A stretch of DNA of 64,000 nt from Aurifilum marmelostoma (Eukaryota; Ascomycota; Sordariomycetes; Diaporthales; Cryphonectriaceae): positions 806,001 through 870,000 of the forward strand of contig JAMXSV010000015.1 of assembly GCA_027559495.1 (NCBI GenBank), given 5' to 3'. Positions within the stretch are counted from its first letter, which is position 1; each line of letters opens with the position of its first letter. Positions 24,603 to 34,190 of the stretch are shown piece by piece. The translations under genes and the position numbers were made by a program. The notes beneath the pieces were generated by a model, which was not told the DNA's origin, did not search any database, and saw only the letters and a list, made by a program, of their open reading frames with translations.

Positions 24603-26530
24603 ATGTCCGCAGACGGCAGAACATCAGACACATTGCAAGCAGAAGACAGGCCGCACGCCGTGGGTGCAGAGCAGGAGACGTCGGATTTCGAAGCTCCTCA
24701 GACATCTCAGGAAAAGGACCTCAAAGCTGAGGGCAGCGACAATGGAGCGGTCACAGAGAAAGAACCTAGTACCGATGAGTATCCACACGGGCTGCGTCTG
24801 GTCACCCTTGTCGGTGCCGTGATGATGACTGTCTTCTTGACATCCCTGGACCAGGCACGTCGCCTCTATGCTCTCGCGCCCGGGTACAACCTCTGACTGA
24901 CAGGTGACAGACCATTGTTGGTACAGCCATCCCCAAGATTACAGACGAGTTTCACGGTCTCAGCCAAGTGTCGTGGTACGGATCTGCCTACTTCATGTGC
25001 TATGGTGGTTTCCAATCCTCATGGGGCAAGGCCTACAAATTCTTCCCCTTGAAGCTGTCGTTCATGACGAGCGTGCTGTTATTTGAAGTCGGCAGTCTGA
25101 TCTGCGGCGTGGCACCAAACTCGAACGCTCTCATTGCCGGCCGTGCTATTGCGGCGCTGGGTGGTGCAGGCGTGACCACCGGCGGAACCGTCATCTTCGC
25201 CTTTTGCGCCGAACCCAAGAACCGGCCCATGCTCATGGGGTTGATGGGCTTCTCGTACACAATTGCTGCCATTCTTGGCCCGATCATCGGCGGAGCCTTC
25301 AGCGAGCGTGTCACCTGGAGATGGTGCTTCTACATCAACCTGCCTCTGGGAGGCTTCTCCCTCAGCCTGATCATGCTCTTTTTCCGCACGCCCAGCACGG
25401 CCAAAGTGGTGAAGGCTCCATTTACAGAGAAGATCCGGCAACTGGACCTCATCGGCATTACCCTGGCTATGGGCGCTATTATCAGTTACATTTTGGCGCT
25501 TCAGTATGGCGGACAGACCTACGCTTGGAACAGTAGCGGCAAGTCCTTGCCTTTTCTTCTTTTCCTCGCTGCTCTTCTTGGGGTTGACATCCTGGATTTT
25601 TTTCACGGACGCGGAACTGACAGTCAAGCTTAGTGGTCATTGGCCTGCTCGTTGGCTCTTTTGTCATCTTTGTGGCACTCGCGGTCTGGGACTACTTCCA
25701 GGGAGACTATGCTATGCTGCCCAAGAGATTGCTGGGACAGCGAGCGTTGTGGGCACCAAGCGCATTCCAGTTCTTCTACTCGGGCTGCTATTTTCTGCTC
25801 CTGTACTACCTACCGATGTATTTCCAGAGCATCAAGGGTGTCGGAGCTATTCAATCCGGCGTGGATAATCTGGCACTGGTGATCGCCGGTTGTATCGCCA
25901 TGTTAGCAGGTGGTATGATTGTCACCACTACCCGGCTTGCGACCCCCTTCATGGTCGGTGGAGCAGCAGTCACCACAGTCGGATGTGGGCTTCTCTATAC
26001 CCTGGACATCGACACTCCCTCGGCAAAGTGGATCGGCTACCAGATCCTCCTCGGCGTCTCGATCGCTCTTCCTTTTCAGAACGGTCTGAACATAGCGCAA
26101 GCACACATTACAGCCAGCGATGTGTCAACTGCCACAGCCACTCTTTTCTGTAAGCACCTGTTATTACCCCTTGACTTACTATTATACCGACCGTAAAAGC
26201 TTACGTGTGACTTTAGTCTTCCAAGTCGTCGGTGGAGCCTTTAGTCTCTCCGCCGCACAGTCGGCTTTCGTCAACAGGCTGACCACGACTCTGCCCACCT
26301 ATGCTCCTGGTGTGGACCCTGCACTGGTGGTAGCAACAGGTGCCACAGAGCTTCGATCAGTCTTCCCTCCAGATCAGCTACATGGTATCCTCCTTGCGTA
26401 CATGGAGGGGATCAAGGCCTCATTCGCCATCGCAACCGCCCTATCCGGGGTGGCTTTCATCATGAGCTTCTTTTGTCCCTGGTCCAGACTTCCCAGTGGT
26501 ACTGCCGCTGATGCTGCTCCGGTTGTCTGA
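24603..26530 (+). CDS. MFS transporter, DHA2-type (14 TM), cluster exporter
   Basis: Four exons inferred: 24603-24854, 24911-25538, 25634-26149, 26217-26530; 569 residues, the usual length for fungal 14-TM drug:H+ antiporters. A hydrophilic, acidic N-terminus of about 60 residues precedes TM1. Signature pieces: LTSLDQTIVGTAIPKITDEFHGLSQVSWYGSAY (across intron 1), IAGRAIAALGGAGVTTGG, GFSYTIAAILGPIIGGAF, WRWCFYINLPLGG, and YAWNSSVVIGLLVG (across intron 2). Introns 1 and 2 begin with GC (CAG/GCACGT and GCG/GCAAGT); no GT donor restores the frame, and both junctions recreate conserved family sequence. Intron 3 is GT-AG. Likely role: efflux of the cluster metabolite at the plasma membrane, comparable with AflT/TRI12-like transporters. 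Length and motif continuity argue for an intact gene. Confidence 0.92.
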
Positions 26531-27699
26531 GCTCCCTTCTGAGCGCAAATGTGGCCGAGAAGGTCTAAGAAAAAGGAAATAAAGGAAAACAGGCTGCTTA
26601 CTGCCCACCAGCTACCAAAGCTTGTTGGACAGAAGGGTCTGGCACGGTGGAATCTGGATTAAGCCTACCACTTGAGGCATCGGATAAGAGGTTCAAGAAT
26701 CAGTCTTATCAAGTTATTATGTTAGTATGGGTAAAATTTGAATGTTTGTGTATCTTAGAAGATTGTAATAATAGACAACTTGTTCTAATCCGAGCTTTTG
26801 AATAAGATGTGAACTTCCGTTGTCTCGAAGGCGCCTCAGAATATTTCGTGCCAGCGTAGAAGAGATCCTTGAGTCTTTCCGCTAGTGGCAATATTCGCTT
26901 CGGAGTCCTAGAATGCTTCTATCCATGTTTACAAGTATCTCCATCCACTGAAGGTCCATAGAGATATGACATCCCGCACTATTTAAACACAAATATTTGT
27001 CACCCCGCGCAACACCTCAGCGACGATGATAAATGTCTGATTCTAGCGGGCCAAGCCGTTAGCTGGACAATCAACGGCTGAAACAGGGCCTAAAGGGCGA
27101 GAATTATGGTTAGAAAGTGACGCGTCAAAGCATGATAAGGTCTGACGTACGATTCCCCGTTGAGTCTCGAGTGAGGGTGGTCAGTACTCAACAGCCCACT
27201 ACCTAGGGTAGCCGTTCAGAATACCGACGTGTGTGGACTAAGAACATGTGCTCACAATCGTGTCGCATATAACATCTACTATCTCCGTCATAGGTAATGA
27301 TCATCGGTGAATGGACAACAAGGCATCATCTCTGTCAGCATAGACGTGGCGTCACCTAGGGCTGACTGCTGGCTACGAGATAGCATCCCCAATTGCATCC
27401 TGAAGCAAGCCATTTGATTTGACTGCTTAGTCACACCACAAGGACGAAGAGGGGAACCACTCTTATCATACAAAGAGCATGAAAGGGAGACTTGGGTTGT
27501 GGAATTGCATGAGGCACCGGGTACCTGGGAAAAGACCCGCCGACGTAATATTCTGCACAAGTAAGCGGAAGGAATGACATGAACAATAGAGTAATGGCTA
27601 TACAATGACTGATTATATATATATGTGCTGAAGTCCTAGGGTATCAAGGATCTCACCTGCATACTTAATTACATGACTATGGAATTCCGGTAAAATCAA
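26531..27699. other. Intergenic region between convergent genes
   Basis: 1.2 kb between the 3' ends of the MFS and SDR genes. No gene supported. CCTAGGG cores occur at about 27203, 27347 and 27638, and CTACCTAGGGTAG at 27199-27211, but the number is not above chance for a 7-mer. A short TA run lies at about 27614-27624. Confidence 0.45.
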
Positions 27700-28827
27700 C
27701 TATTCGAACATCTTGCCCGTGAGCTGCCGAATCTCCCCCGTGAGATGGGCCCACAAACTCTCTTCTGCTCCATCAGCTTTGGCCTTGGCAAGATGTCTGT
27801 CGATGTCCAGCGACACATCATCGCAGTTCTCGTTGACAGAATATACACCGCTGCCCAGCTTCCCGTCCACGCCCCTGGCCACCTTGACACCCTTGGACAA
27901 GGGTACGCCGTCAGCACCGCCCGTTGCTGGTGGGAAGCGCGAGCTGGTGGCGCTGTAGATCTGAAGTGCCCCTGACGTCTCGGGGGGCAGGTACTTGATG
28001 ACAAAATGGCCGATGAAGTTAAAGAGATTCCTTGCCACGGCCATCCTGCCCTTTGCGTCCTTGCCAAAGGCGGTTTTGACAGCTCCAGGGAAGTCATGGA
28101 CGAAACTGACGTCAGGGGCGCGCCGCGCCAGGATGCTGTGCGCCAGGGTGATCATGGTTGCAAGATGAGGACGGCTCTTCATTGGGTTCTTGACCGGGAA
28201 GTTGGCCCAGTCCTTGTCGTCGTAAGGCCCTTCAAAACCACCTGCGAAGACGGATACAACGCGCTTCAGATCTGTCGCATTCTGCAAGGCCGGCAGAAGA
28301 TTCAGGATGAAAAGGATACGAGACGTGATTGGCAGCACATAGGCGGGAGCCAAACCTTCAGCGGTCTCTGCGGGAGGAGGTTAAAATCAAGATCAAGTGG
28401 TTTTCTACCCGCACTATTCTTCTTTTTCTTTCTTTTTCATTCGGGGCTGATCCAAGGAGAGGAGATTCATCAACTTACTCTCAAGAGCCATGGTGCCTTG
28501 GGTCATGAACAAAAGATTGATGGCATCCTCCTTGGCCAGAATCTGGGCGCATACATCGTTGACATTCTTCAACAAGGCAACATCCGATTTGATGAATATG
28601 TACGTCCCCTGTCGATTCAGATTTCTGAGGTCTGCAACGACCTTGTCTGCGGCAGCTTGGGTGCGACCGACGAAATAGACCCTTGGACTTTCAGCGTCCT
28701 TGACGAAGGCTTTCAGAGCGTACTCTCCTATGCCGCTGGTGGCGCCTACAAAGACGGCCACCATTCCAGCTGGAAGGCTGGTGGCCAAACTCGAGTTTGA
28801 GGCTTGCACGGTGGATATTTCAGGCAT
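27700..28827 (-). CDS. Short-chain dehydrogenase/reductase-like protein (AzaE-type)
   Basis: Two exons, 28827-28479 and 28367-27700, giving 338 residues; the intron is GTAAGT...GCAG. Rossmann NAD(P) motif near the N-terminus: VFVGATSGIGEYALKAF (about 26-42), with VYFVGRT as the second strand and INLLFMTQGTMALE as the beta-4/NNAG-equivalent region. The remainder resembles fungal SDR-like ketoreductases found in azaphilone clusters (AzaE group). In that group a YYSRM-type sequence follows the GL motif; here the aligned stretch reads APAYVLPITSRI, and no clear YxxxK pair is visible, so catalytic competence is uncertain. Expected role if active: NADPH-dependent reduction of a side-chain ketone. 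It sits between the exporter and regulator 1, convergent with the former. Confidence 0.8.
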
Positions 28828-29098
28828 GGCGTATGAAGATATTCGCTCAGTGCGTTGGGGTTTGAGTTGTGGTGTCGAGAGGGAAACATTTTCTACCTAC
28901 TTTCTCGAATAACGAGATAACCATCCAGATATAAGAGGCTGCTTCGAAAAAGGTCACCATCCAGGCAGCTCATTCAGCAGCTTCGCGATACGAGATGCGG
29001 TTAAGCCTAATGGCAACCCAGCCAATCGTGGCTCGAGGTCTTTGTTTATACGCAAACGGTGTTCGGAGTTAAGGGACTAAGCGTGGGAGCTGATGTTG

Positions 29099-29152
29099 AT
29101 ACGATTCGAGGTTAGCTTCTGATCTATAATCGGAGCTAACCTCGATTCGTAT
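29099..29152. repeat. 19-bp near-perfect inverted repeat with 16-bp loop
   Basis: Left arm ATACGATTCGAGGTTAGCT (29099-29117) and right arm AGCTAACCTCGATTCGTAT (29134-29152) are reverse complements except for one position. The 16-bp spacer includes part of an AATCGGAG sequence running into the right arm. It lies 272 bp upstream of the SDR start. It could be a cruciform/hairpin, a dimeric transcription-factor site or a mobile-element relic; no transposase gene or matching second copy was seen in the window. Confidence 0.8.
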
Positions 29153-30871
29153 TGTTCACTGATCAGTCAGTCCAGCGTCCCGTTCCGTATACTCCATGAG
29201 TGGGTCTCGTTTCTTACGAAGCGTATATTATAAAGTCGTAAAATACGTACGTTTGATCATTGATCCATCGGGTGTGACAAAGGCTGTCCCCCACGCCTCA
29301 GGCTAAAAAGAACAACAATAATAAACAAAAAAGGCTGATCTCTATGCAGTCGGAGCATAAAGAGGGCTTAATAGCGTGAAGAATCAATTCCGCTACGGTC
29401 TTCGGCTCTATATGGATTAGATTCCGAGGTGAAATAATGAGATATGTCTCTAGGCTTAATACTGTAAAGTCTAATCTTCTCTGGCTTGATGACCGTCCGA
29501 GCGCTATCGACAAGAGCATCAAACGTCCATCGGCTTATTTTGGTGAAGCCAAAGTAGGAATGGGTGATACATGCATCTAGGTATGTTATTATTACTTGAT
29601 CATTCGCTTTGGAATCTTAGATCAGAGGGTTGCATCGTTCTGCGGCGCCTATATCACCAGAGGTGCGCAGGTCCAGACCCGCTGCATGGAACAAGCAGCA
29701 TGCTTCTCTTGCAGGACGACGTGCATGGAGGCGCCAATGCAGTTCAATTTGACATCTGCGAGGCGCACTGAGCTGGGCCGTCCCTGCATGATACACGTGG
29801 CATCTCGCGTGCAACAAAGTATTCAGCAAAGCTGAAAGTGGCTTGATAGTATCTCGAGAGGCTTAACCATGACGAATGATGTGTTAGTCTTAGCGATGTG
29901 TTCGGGTCTTACCGATTCAGCTCTGTATCCTAGACCTTCTATCCAATCATTGACACCGTCGTGTTGGCTACAAACCAGAACGATGACCTCACCCGACTAG
30001 TCCTCGCCACTCAAGGACTGCCTAAGATCCAGCAGGAATACAAATGGCGTCAATGATGTACGAAGCACACCCCAAGTTGAGAAGCGTGTTGAAAACATGA
30101 ACTTTTGTTAGACTTGCAGGACTGGCGAGACAGGGGGATGAGTAATTGAATAGTAGAGATCGAGATTTCTGTGCTGTCGATACCAAAAGAGACTCCAATA
30201 ATGTCAGTTGATCCTCCAAGGTCAAGCAACGTTATCTCGAAAGTACATTTGGAAACGAATGGTACCAAAACCATATCATCCCAATGCCATAGCGAGAGAT
30301 GGCATTGCGGTGAGGTTGTGGCGGCCCTTGGCATATCCTTTACCTAAAAGCGTCGATTTGGCTTAAGCCCGTGCTTGACCGGAAGCAATTCTTCCCATGT
30401 CCAACTTCAGCGTCATAATAGAAGCAGCACTGCAGAGCTGACGATAATTACTTCCCCGTAATTGTTTCCTCACGTGCTCCACGCGCCAACGCTCCCCACA
30501 GTGTATCCATGGGCTGCAGGCGGTATTACAAAAAGATACACTAAATTCGAATATCGGCCGCCCAGTGCCACCGAAAAGCAATTTAACTGACGTATGAATA
30601 AGTTAGTTGGCCTGTTGTCACTGCTGACTGTGAGCCGACCGCCCCCCCTTCCCCCGTCTTCCCTCCCCATGATTCCTCTTCTGAAGAAGTGGGCGGATTA
30701 TCGGATACTCGGATGCACTGCTTACCATCAAAGATACCTGTCAGATAATAGTCGTACGTCCTGTCCGGCTGCTTAGAAAGGGCGTCCTTACAATTAAAAC
30801 GTAGTAGGGTTAGCTTATCATGTGGTGCTTATTATATTCGATTACACGGCATATATTAGGTAGCCCACCAA

Positions 30872-30886
30872 AAGGACGGTTGGTCG
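30872..30886 (+). promoter_or_regulatory. Upstream copy of a 15-mer flanking regulator 1
   Basis: AAGGACGGTTGGTCG, 276 bp upstream of the regulator 1 ATG. The same 15-mer occurs inverted at 33708-33722, downstream of the gene. Here CGGTTG is followed after a short gap by CAACCG, itself an inverted pair. Possible binding site for the regulator, or chance; see findings. Confidence 0.4.
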
Positions 30887-31161
30887 GGCTACAACCGCCC
30901 TCAGGGGGAGGTCTGATAGTGAGTTGACTGTGCAGATGGATGGATTACGATCCTAACTCAATCCACTCTTCTCCAGCTCAGATACTTTGGAAGACAGTGA
31001 TAAGGGTCCCCCCGGTGTTCCTAGGCGCCTTTTGGATGCTACCTAGATATATCTCCAATCAGAAACCCAGCTGCTGCTCTAAGCACTTCATCTCTACCGC
31101 CGTTTCTCTCAAGGCTCTGTCACTTGACGCCATCACAGAGGCCCTCCTGCGCGGTGACGCG

Positions 31162-33482
31162 ATGCCGGATCAAAATAACAGACAGCAGCCTGGCACTGCA
31201 TGTGAAGAGTGCAGAAAGAGGAAGCTGCGTTGTGACCGTGGTCGACCAACGTGTGGAACATGTTTCAAAAATGGTATTCCTTGCGAGAGGAGTACAAAGC
31301 GCCTACCCAGAGGCCCCAAAAAGGGTTTCCTCAAAGACCTACGTACTCATATAGGTGTGTTGATACAATTTTTCCTTGCTTGACACTGTCCAGAGACTTT
31401 TAATGGTTGTATTGCAATGAAAGAAGCCCCGCATATTAATTTATGTGAGGGAACAAAGCTGATGGATTTGAGACAGAAACCCTTGAAGAGAGGTTACTCG
31501 AACAGACTCGAGGGGATGCTGAAGTCGCATCAAATCTCAACGAGGGGCGTCGGCAGAGACCGGAAATTCCAAATGGCGATAGTGCACAGTGGGCTGATCG
31601 GAGAGCAAGTAGAAGGACATCTGGTGATGATCTCAACGCGGTTACTGAAAAGAGCCCCGTCCCAACCTATTCGCCTTACCCTACGACACCGCTAAATTCT
31701 CGTGCCACGTTCTTGACTGAGTGGGTACGGGCTGATCTGTAGGTTGACCGAGTGAGAACCGTTGAGGGGCTGGATTGAGAAGTGGTGTTACTGACTTCAC
31801 ACGATAATCAGAGACCAGCTATACTTCGACCGAGGTAAGGTTGCCCTGGGTCCTGAAAGTATTCACGTTTCTGCTGACAAGTGTTGCAGCCCATCCCATC
31901 GTGCCCATCTTGAACAAGACCCGCTATTTCTCGTGGGCCTCCACTGACGATGCCACAGCCTGTGGAGGCTACCGGCTGTGTTTACAAAACGCCATGTGGA
32001 CGTTAGCCATGGCCATGTCCTCCCAATTTGAGAGTATGCGTGAATCCATGTATCGAGAGACCAGGCAGATGCTGGAGGAGCGCGAGAACGAGGAGCATGA
32101 CATGTCGCAGCACCATCTTGAACAGCTGCAGGCATGGCTCCTCCTGACTCACTATGAGTTTCTCCGCTCAAGCTACCGCCGGGCTTGGATCAGTGCGGGC
32201 AGGGTCTTCCGGCTTGTACAACTGCTGAAGCTACACGAGGTCGACAGTGCACAGGCCAGCATCATGCAAGCGTTCGCGTCATCTGCCGATGACAGTATCA
32301 CCGCAGAAGAGAAGAGACGCGCATTCTGGTCCAGCTAGTCAGCCTCCCCTCCCAAGACGAACGACGGAAACAAGAAAGAGACTATTGGAGTATCTGAATG
32401 CTAACAGCGCATCTAGCTGTCTCGACCTCGCCATCAGTCCAGACAAGGGACTCCCGGTTACACTGACTGAAGAAGCTGTTAGTATACATTTTGAAGATCA
32501 CTCGACGCCTCAGCTTACTACCAGATCAAGATTATGTGAAACTTTTGTGATCTGACTGTCATCTGAAAAATGCAGATCTGCACCCGCCTCCCAATGTCAG
32601 ACTTAGATTTCCAGAGCGGGAATTCTGTCCAAGGCTGCTTCTTACCCGAGGCATTGGTGTCGAGGTCTGGGCTGTACAGCTCATTTTCGCAACTGGCGGG
32701 TAAGCCACTCCGTTCCGGTTCTTTGTCTCTTGAGGTCTCACGGAAGCTGATCACATATGGTCCCATAACAGAAGCTGCCATGGTGGCAACCATAAGCGGT
32801 CGAGCCTACTCACACTCCAACGCGTCGTCTGTCGAGCATCTCTATGGAAATACAAAGAGTTTCTGGGAAAGACATGATTGGATCGACGGCCTCCTGATGG
32901 CACGAATGGCCAATCTGAACCAGAGTTACTCCTCGTCTTCCCTCTACGCAGATCCTCTCCTCCTACAAGCACATGTCTCTCTTCAGACTGGCGTCCTTTA
33001 CATGTACAAAACCACAGAGCCTCTCATGATGCAGGAAGACTCCACGTTTCAGGTCCTCGAGTATCAGAAGCGAGCGGCTGCCGCTGCACATGAGATTGCC
33101 CTGGTCGCCAGGGACTATGCCCAGCTGGGTTTCTTCAAGGTAAGTTTCGGTATCCTCACAGGGAGCGATATCCATTTGCTATGTGTGTTAGAAGAGTCTT
33201 ACTGATGCCAGGACCCGTCACAAGTCATGTATTCTCATGCCAATAGCAATCCACACGGCAGCCGAATATCTATCCTTACAACAACACTCGAGTGTTTTCC
33301 TTCCCACCACGGATGAGGAGCAAAGCCAGGAGCAGGAAACTATCAAAGCAGATCTCGCCAGCTGTGTAGAAGCCCTGGCGAGAGTGTCTGATGTGAATTA
33401 CCTCGCCGCGCACTACTCGAACATGTTGAGTAGAAATGACGACGTAATGGATACGGACAGCAAAAGCACAACATCATTGTGA
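31162..33482 (+). CDS. Zn2Cys6 transcription factor 1 (cluster regulator)
   Basis: Seven exons inferred: 31162-31354, about 31450-31738 (alternative start 31459), 31812-31834, 31890-32328, 32408-32477, 32576-33139, 33225-33482; the phases close to 611 residues. A Zn2Cys6 cluster of the form C-x2-C-x6-C-x6-C-x2-C-x6-C starts at about residue 13 (CEECRKRKLRCDRGRPTC...), followed by the RLPRGPKKGFLKDLRTHI linker typical of PKS-cluster regulators, then an acidic coil (FETETLEERLLEQ). The middle homology region is assembled from LDQLYFDRAHPIVPILNKTRYFSW, HHLEQLQAWLLLTHYEF and EEKRRAF...GLPVTLTEEA ICTRLPM. It probably activates the surrounding genes. Odd points: the conserved FW of this family becomes FC at the fourth splice junction, the last acceptor is AAG, and a 23-nt exon is present. 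Those boundaries are the least certain. Confidence 0.85.
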
Positions 33483-34190
33483 ACATATGTAAGAGAGCCT
33501 AGAATATGCAGAAGTTCGTATAGCAGGAAGCGATTCTAGGTACTAGAAGTAAACTTGATAGAGATTTCTTTTATAGTCTCATCACTATGACTCCTCTGCA
33601 TTAGAGAGAAGGAATCGCGGTGCAAGATAAATAGATCCTCTTCTAGAACACGTCTGGGAAGAATGAGAAAAGAAGGAAAAGAAAAATAGAGGTGATGTCC
33701 GGAAGGACGACCAACCGTCCTTCAATATGGGGGATTTCTTCTTCTTACTCTTTGCCTGTACCATGCTGGGTCAGTGTACATGTTCGTACTTTTCAGTCAA
33801 TCACTTCAAAAAAACTTCTTCGAGCTTTGGAGATCTAGATTCCAACATATCCGTTAGACAACCTTTTTAAGCAATACTGAACTCAATTCTATTCTGAGCA
33901 GCTCATCTCATGATCGTCATGATATCCTTCTTCTCTTCTACTTCTTGTTTTCCTTTTTTCTTTTGTCCCTTCCCTGTTTAAGTGAAATGCTACTAAGAAA
34001 ATATAGAGGCAGTCGCTCCAGGGACGCTCGGGACTCGAGAGAAAAAGAAAATCACAGATAAAGTCTCAATAATGCAGTGCCGCGCCGGGCTGCCCCTTCT
34101 TTGCAAGTAATATTCTAACCAAATGAGTGAATCTGAAATACCTAAGGAATAACTAAATGAAAGGAAAACGTCGTTCTGCAGCTATGCTTG
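33483..34190. other. Intergenic region, regulator 1 / NR-PKS 3' ends
   Basis: 0.7 kb between convergent genes. No gene. It holds CGACCAACCGTCCTT (33708-33722), the inverted partner of the 15-mer upstream of regulator 1, which itself forms an AAGGACG...CGTCCTT palindrome with preceding bases, and T-rich tracts near 33930-33990. Confidence 0.5.

Larger units (their letters stand above)
28828..31161. promoter_or_regulatory. Divergent upstream region, SDR / regulator 1
   Basis: 2.3 kb without a supported gene. It contains a 54-bp near-perfect inverted repeat (29099-29152) described separately, one ATCGGAGC site at 29129-29136 lying in that palindrome, and AAGGACGGTTGGTCG at 30872-30886, repeated inverted downstream of regulator 1. 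The short frames at 29571-29835, 30022-30334 and 30363-30670 have no family resemblance. Confidence 0.5.

Noticed and set aside
27199..27650. Cluster of CCTAGGG cores (also the palindrome at 22250-22261)
   Set aside because: Expected number of a 7-mer in 64 kb is about eight on both strands; the observed count is not notable, so no binding site is claimed.
28006..28800. 264-codon + strand frame across the SDR gene
   Set aside because: Runs through the SDR intron on the opposite strand and shows no family features.
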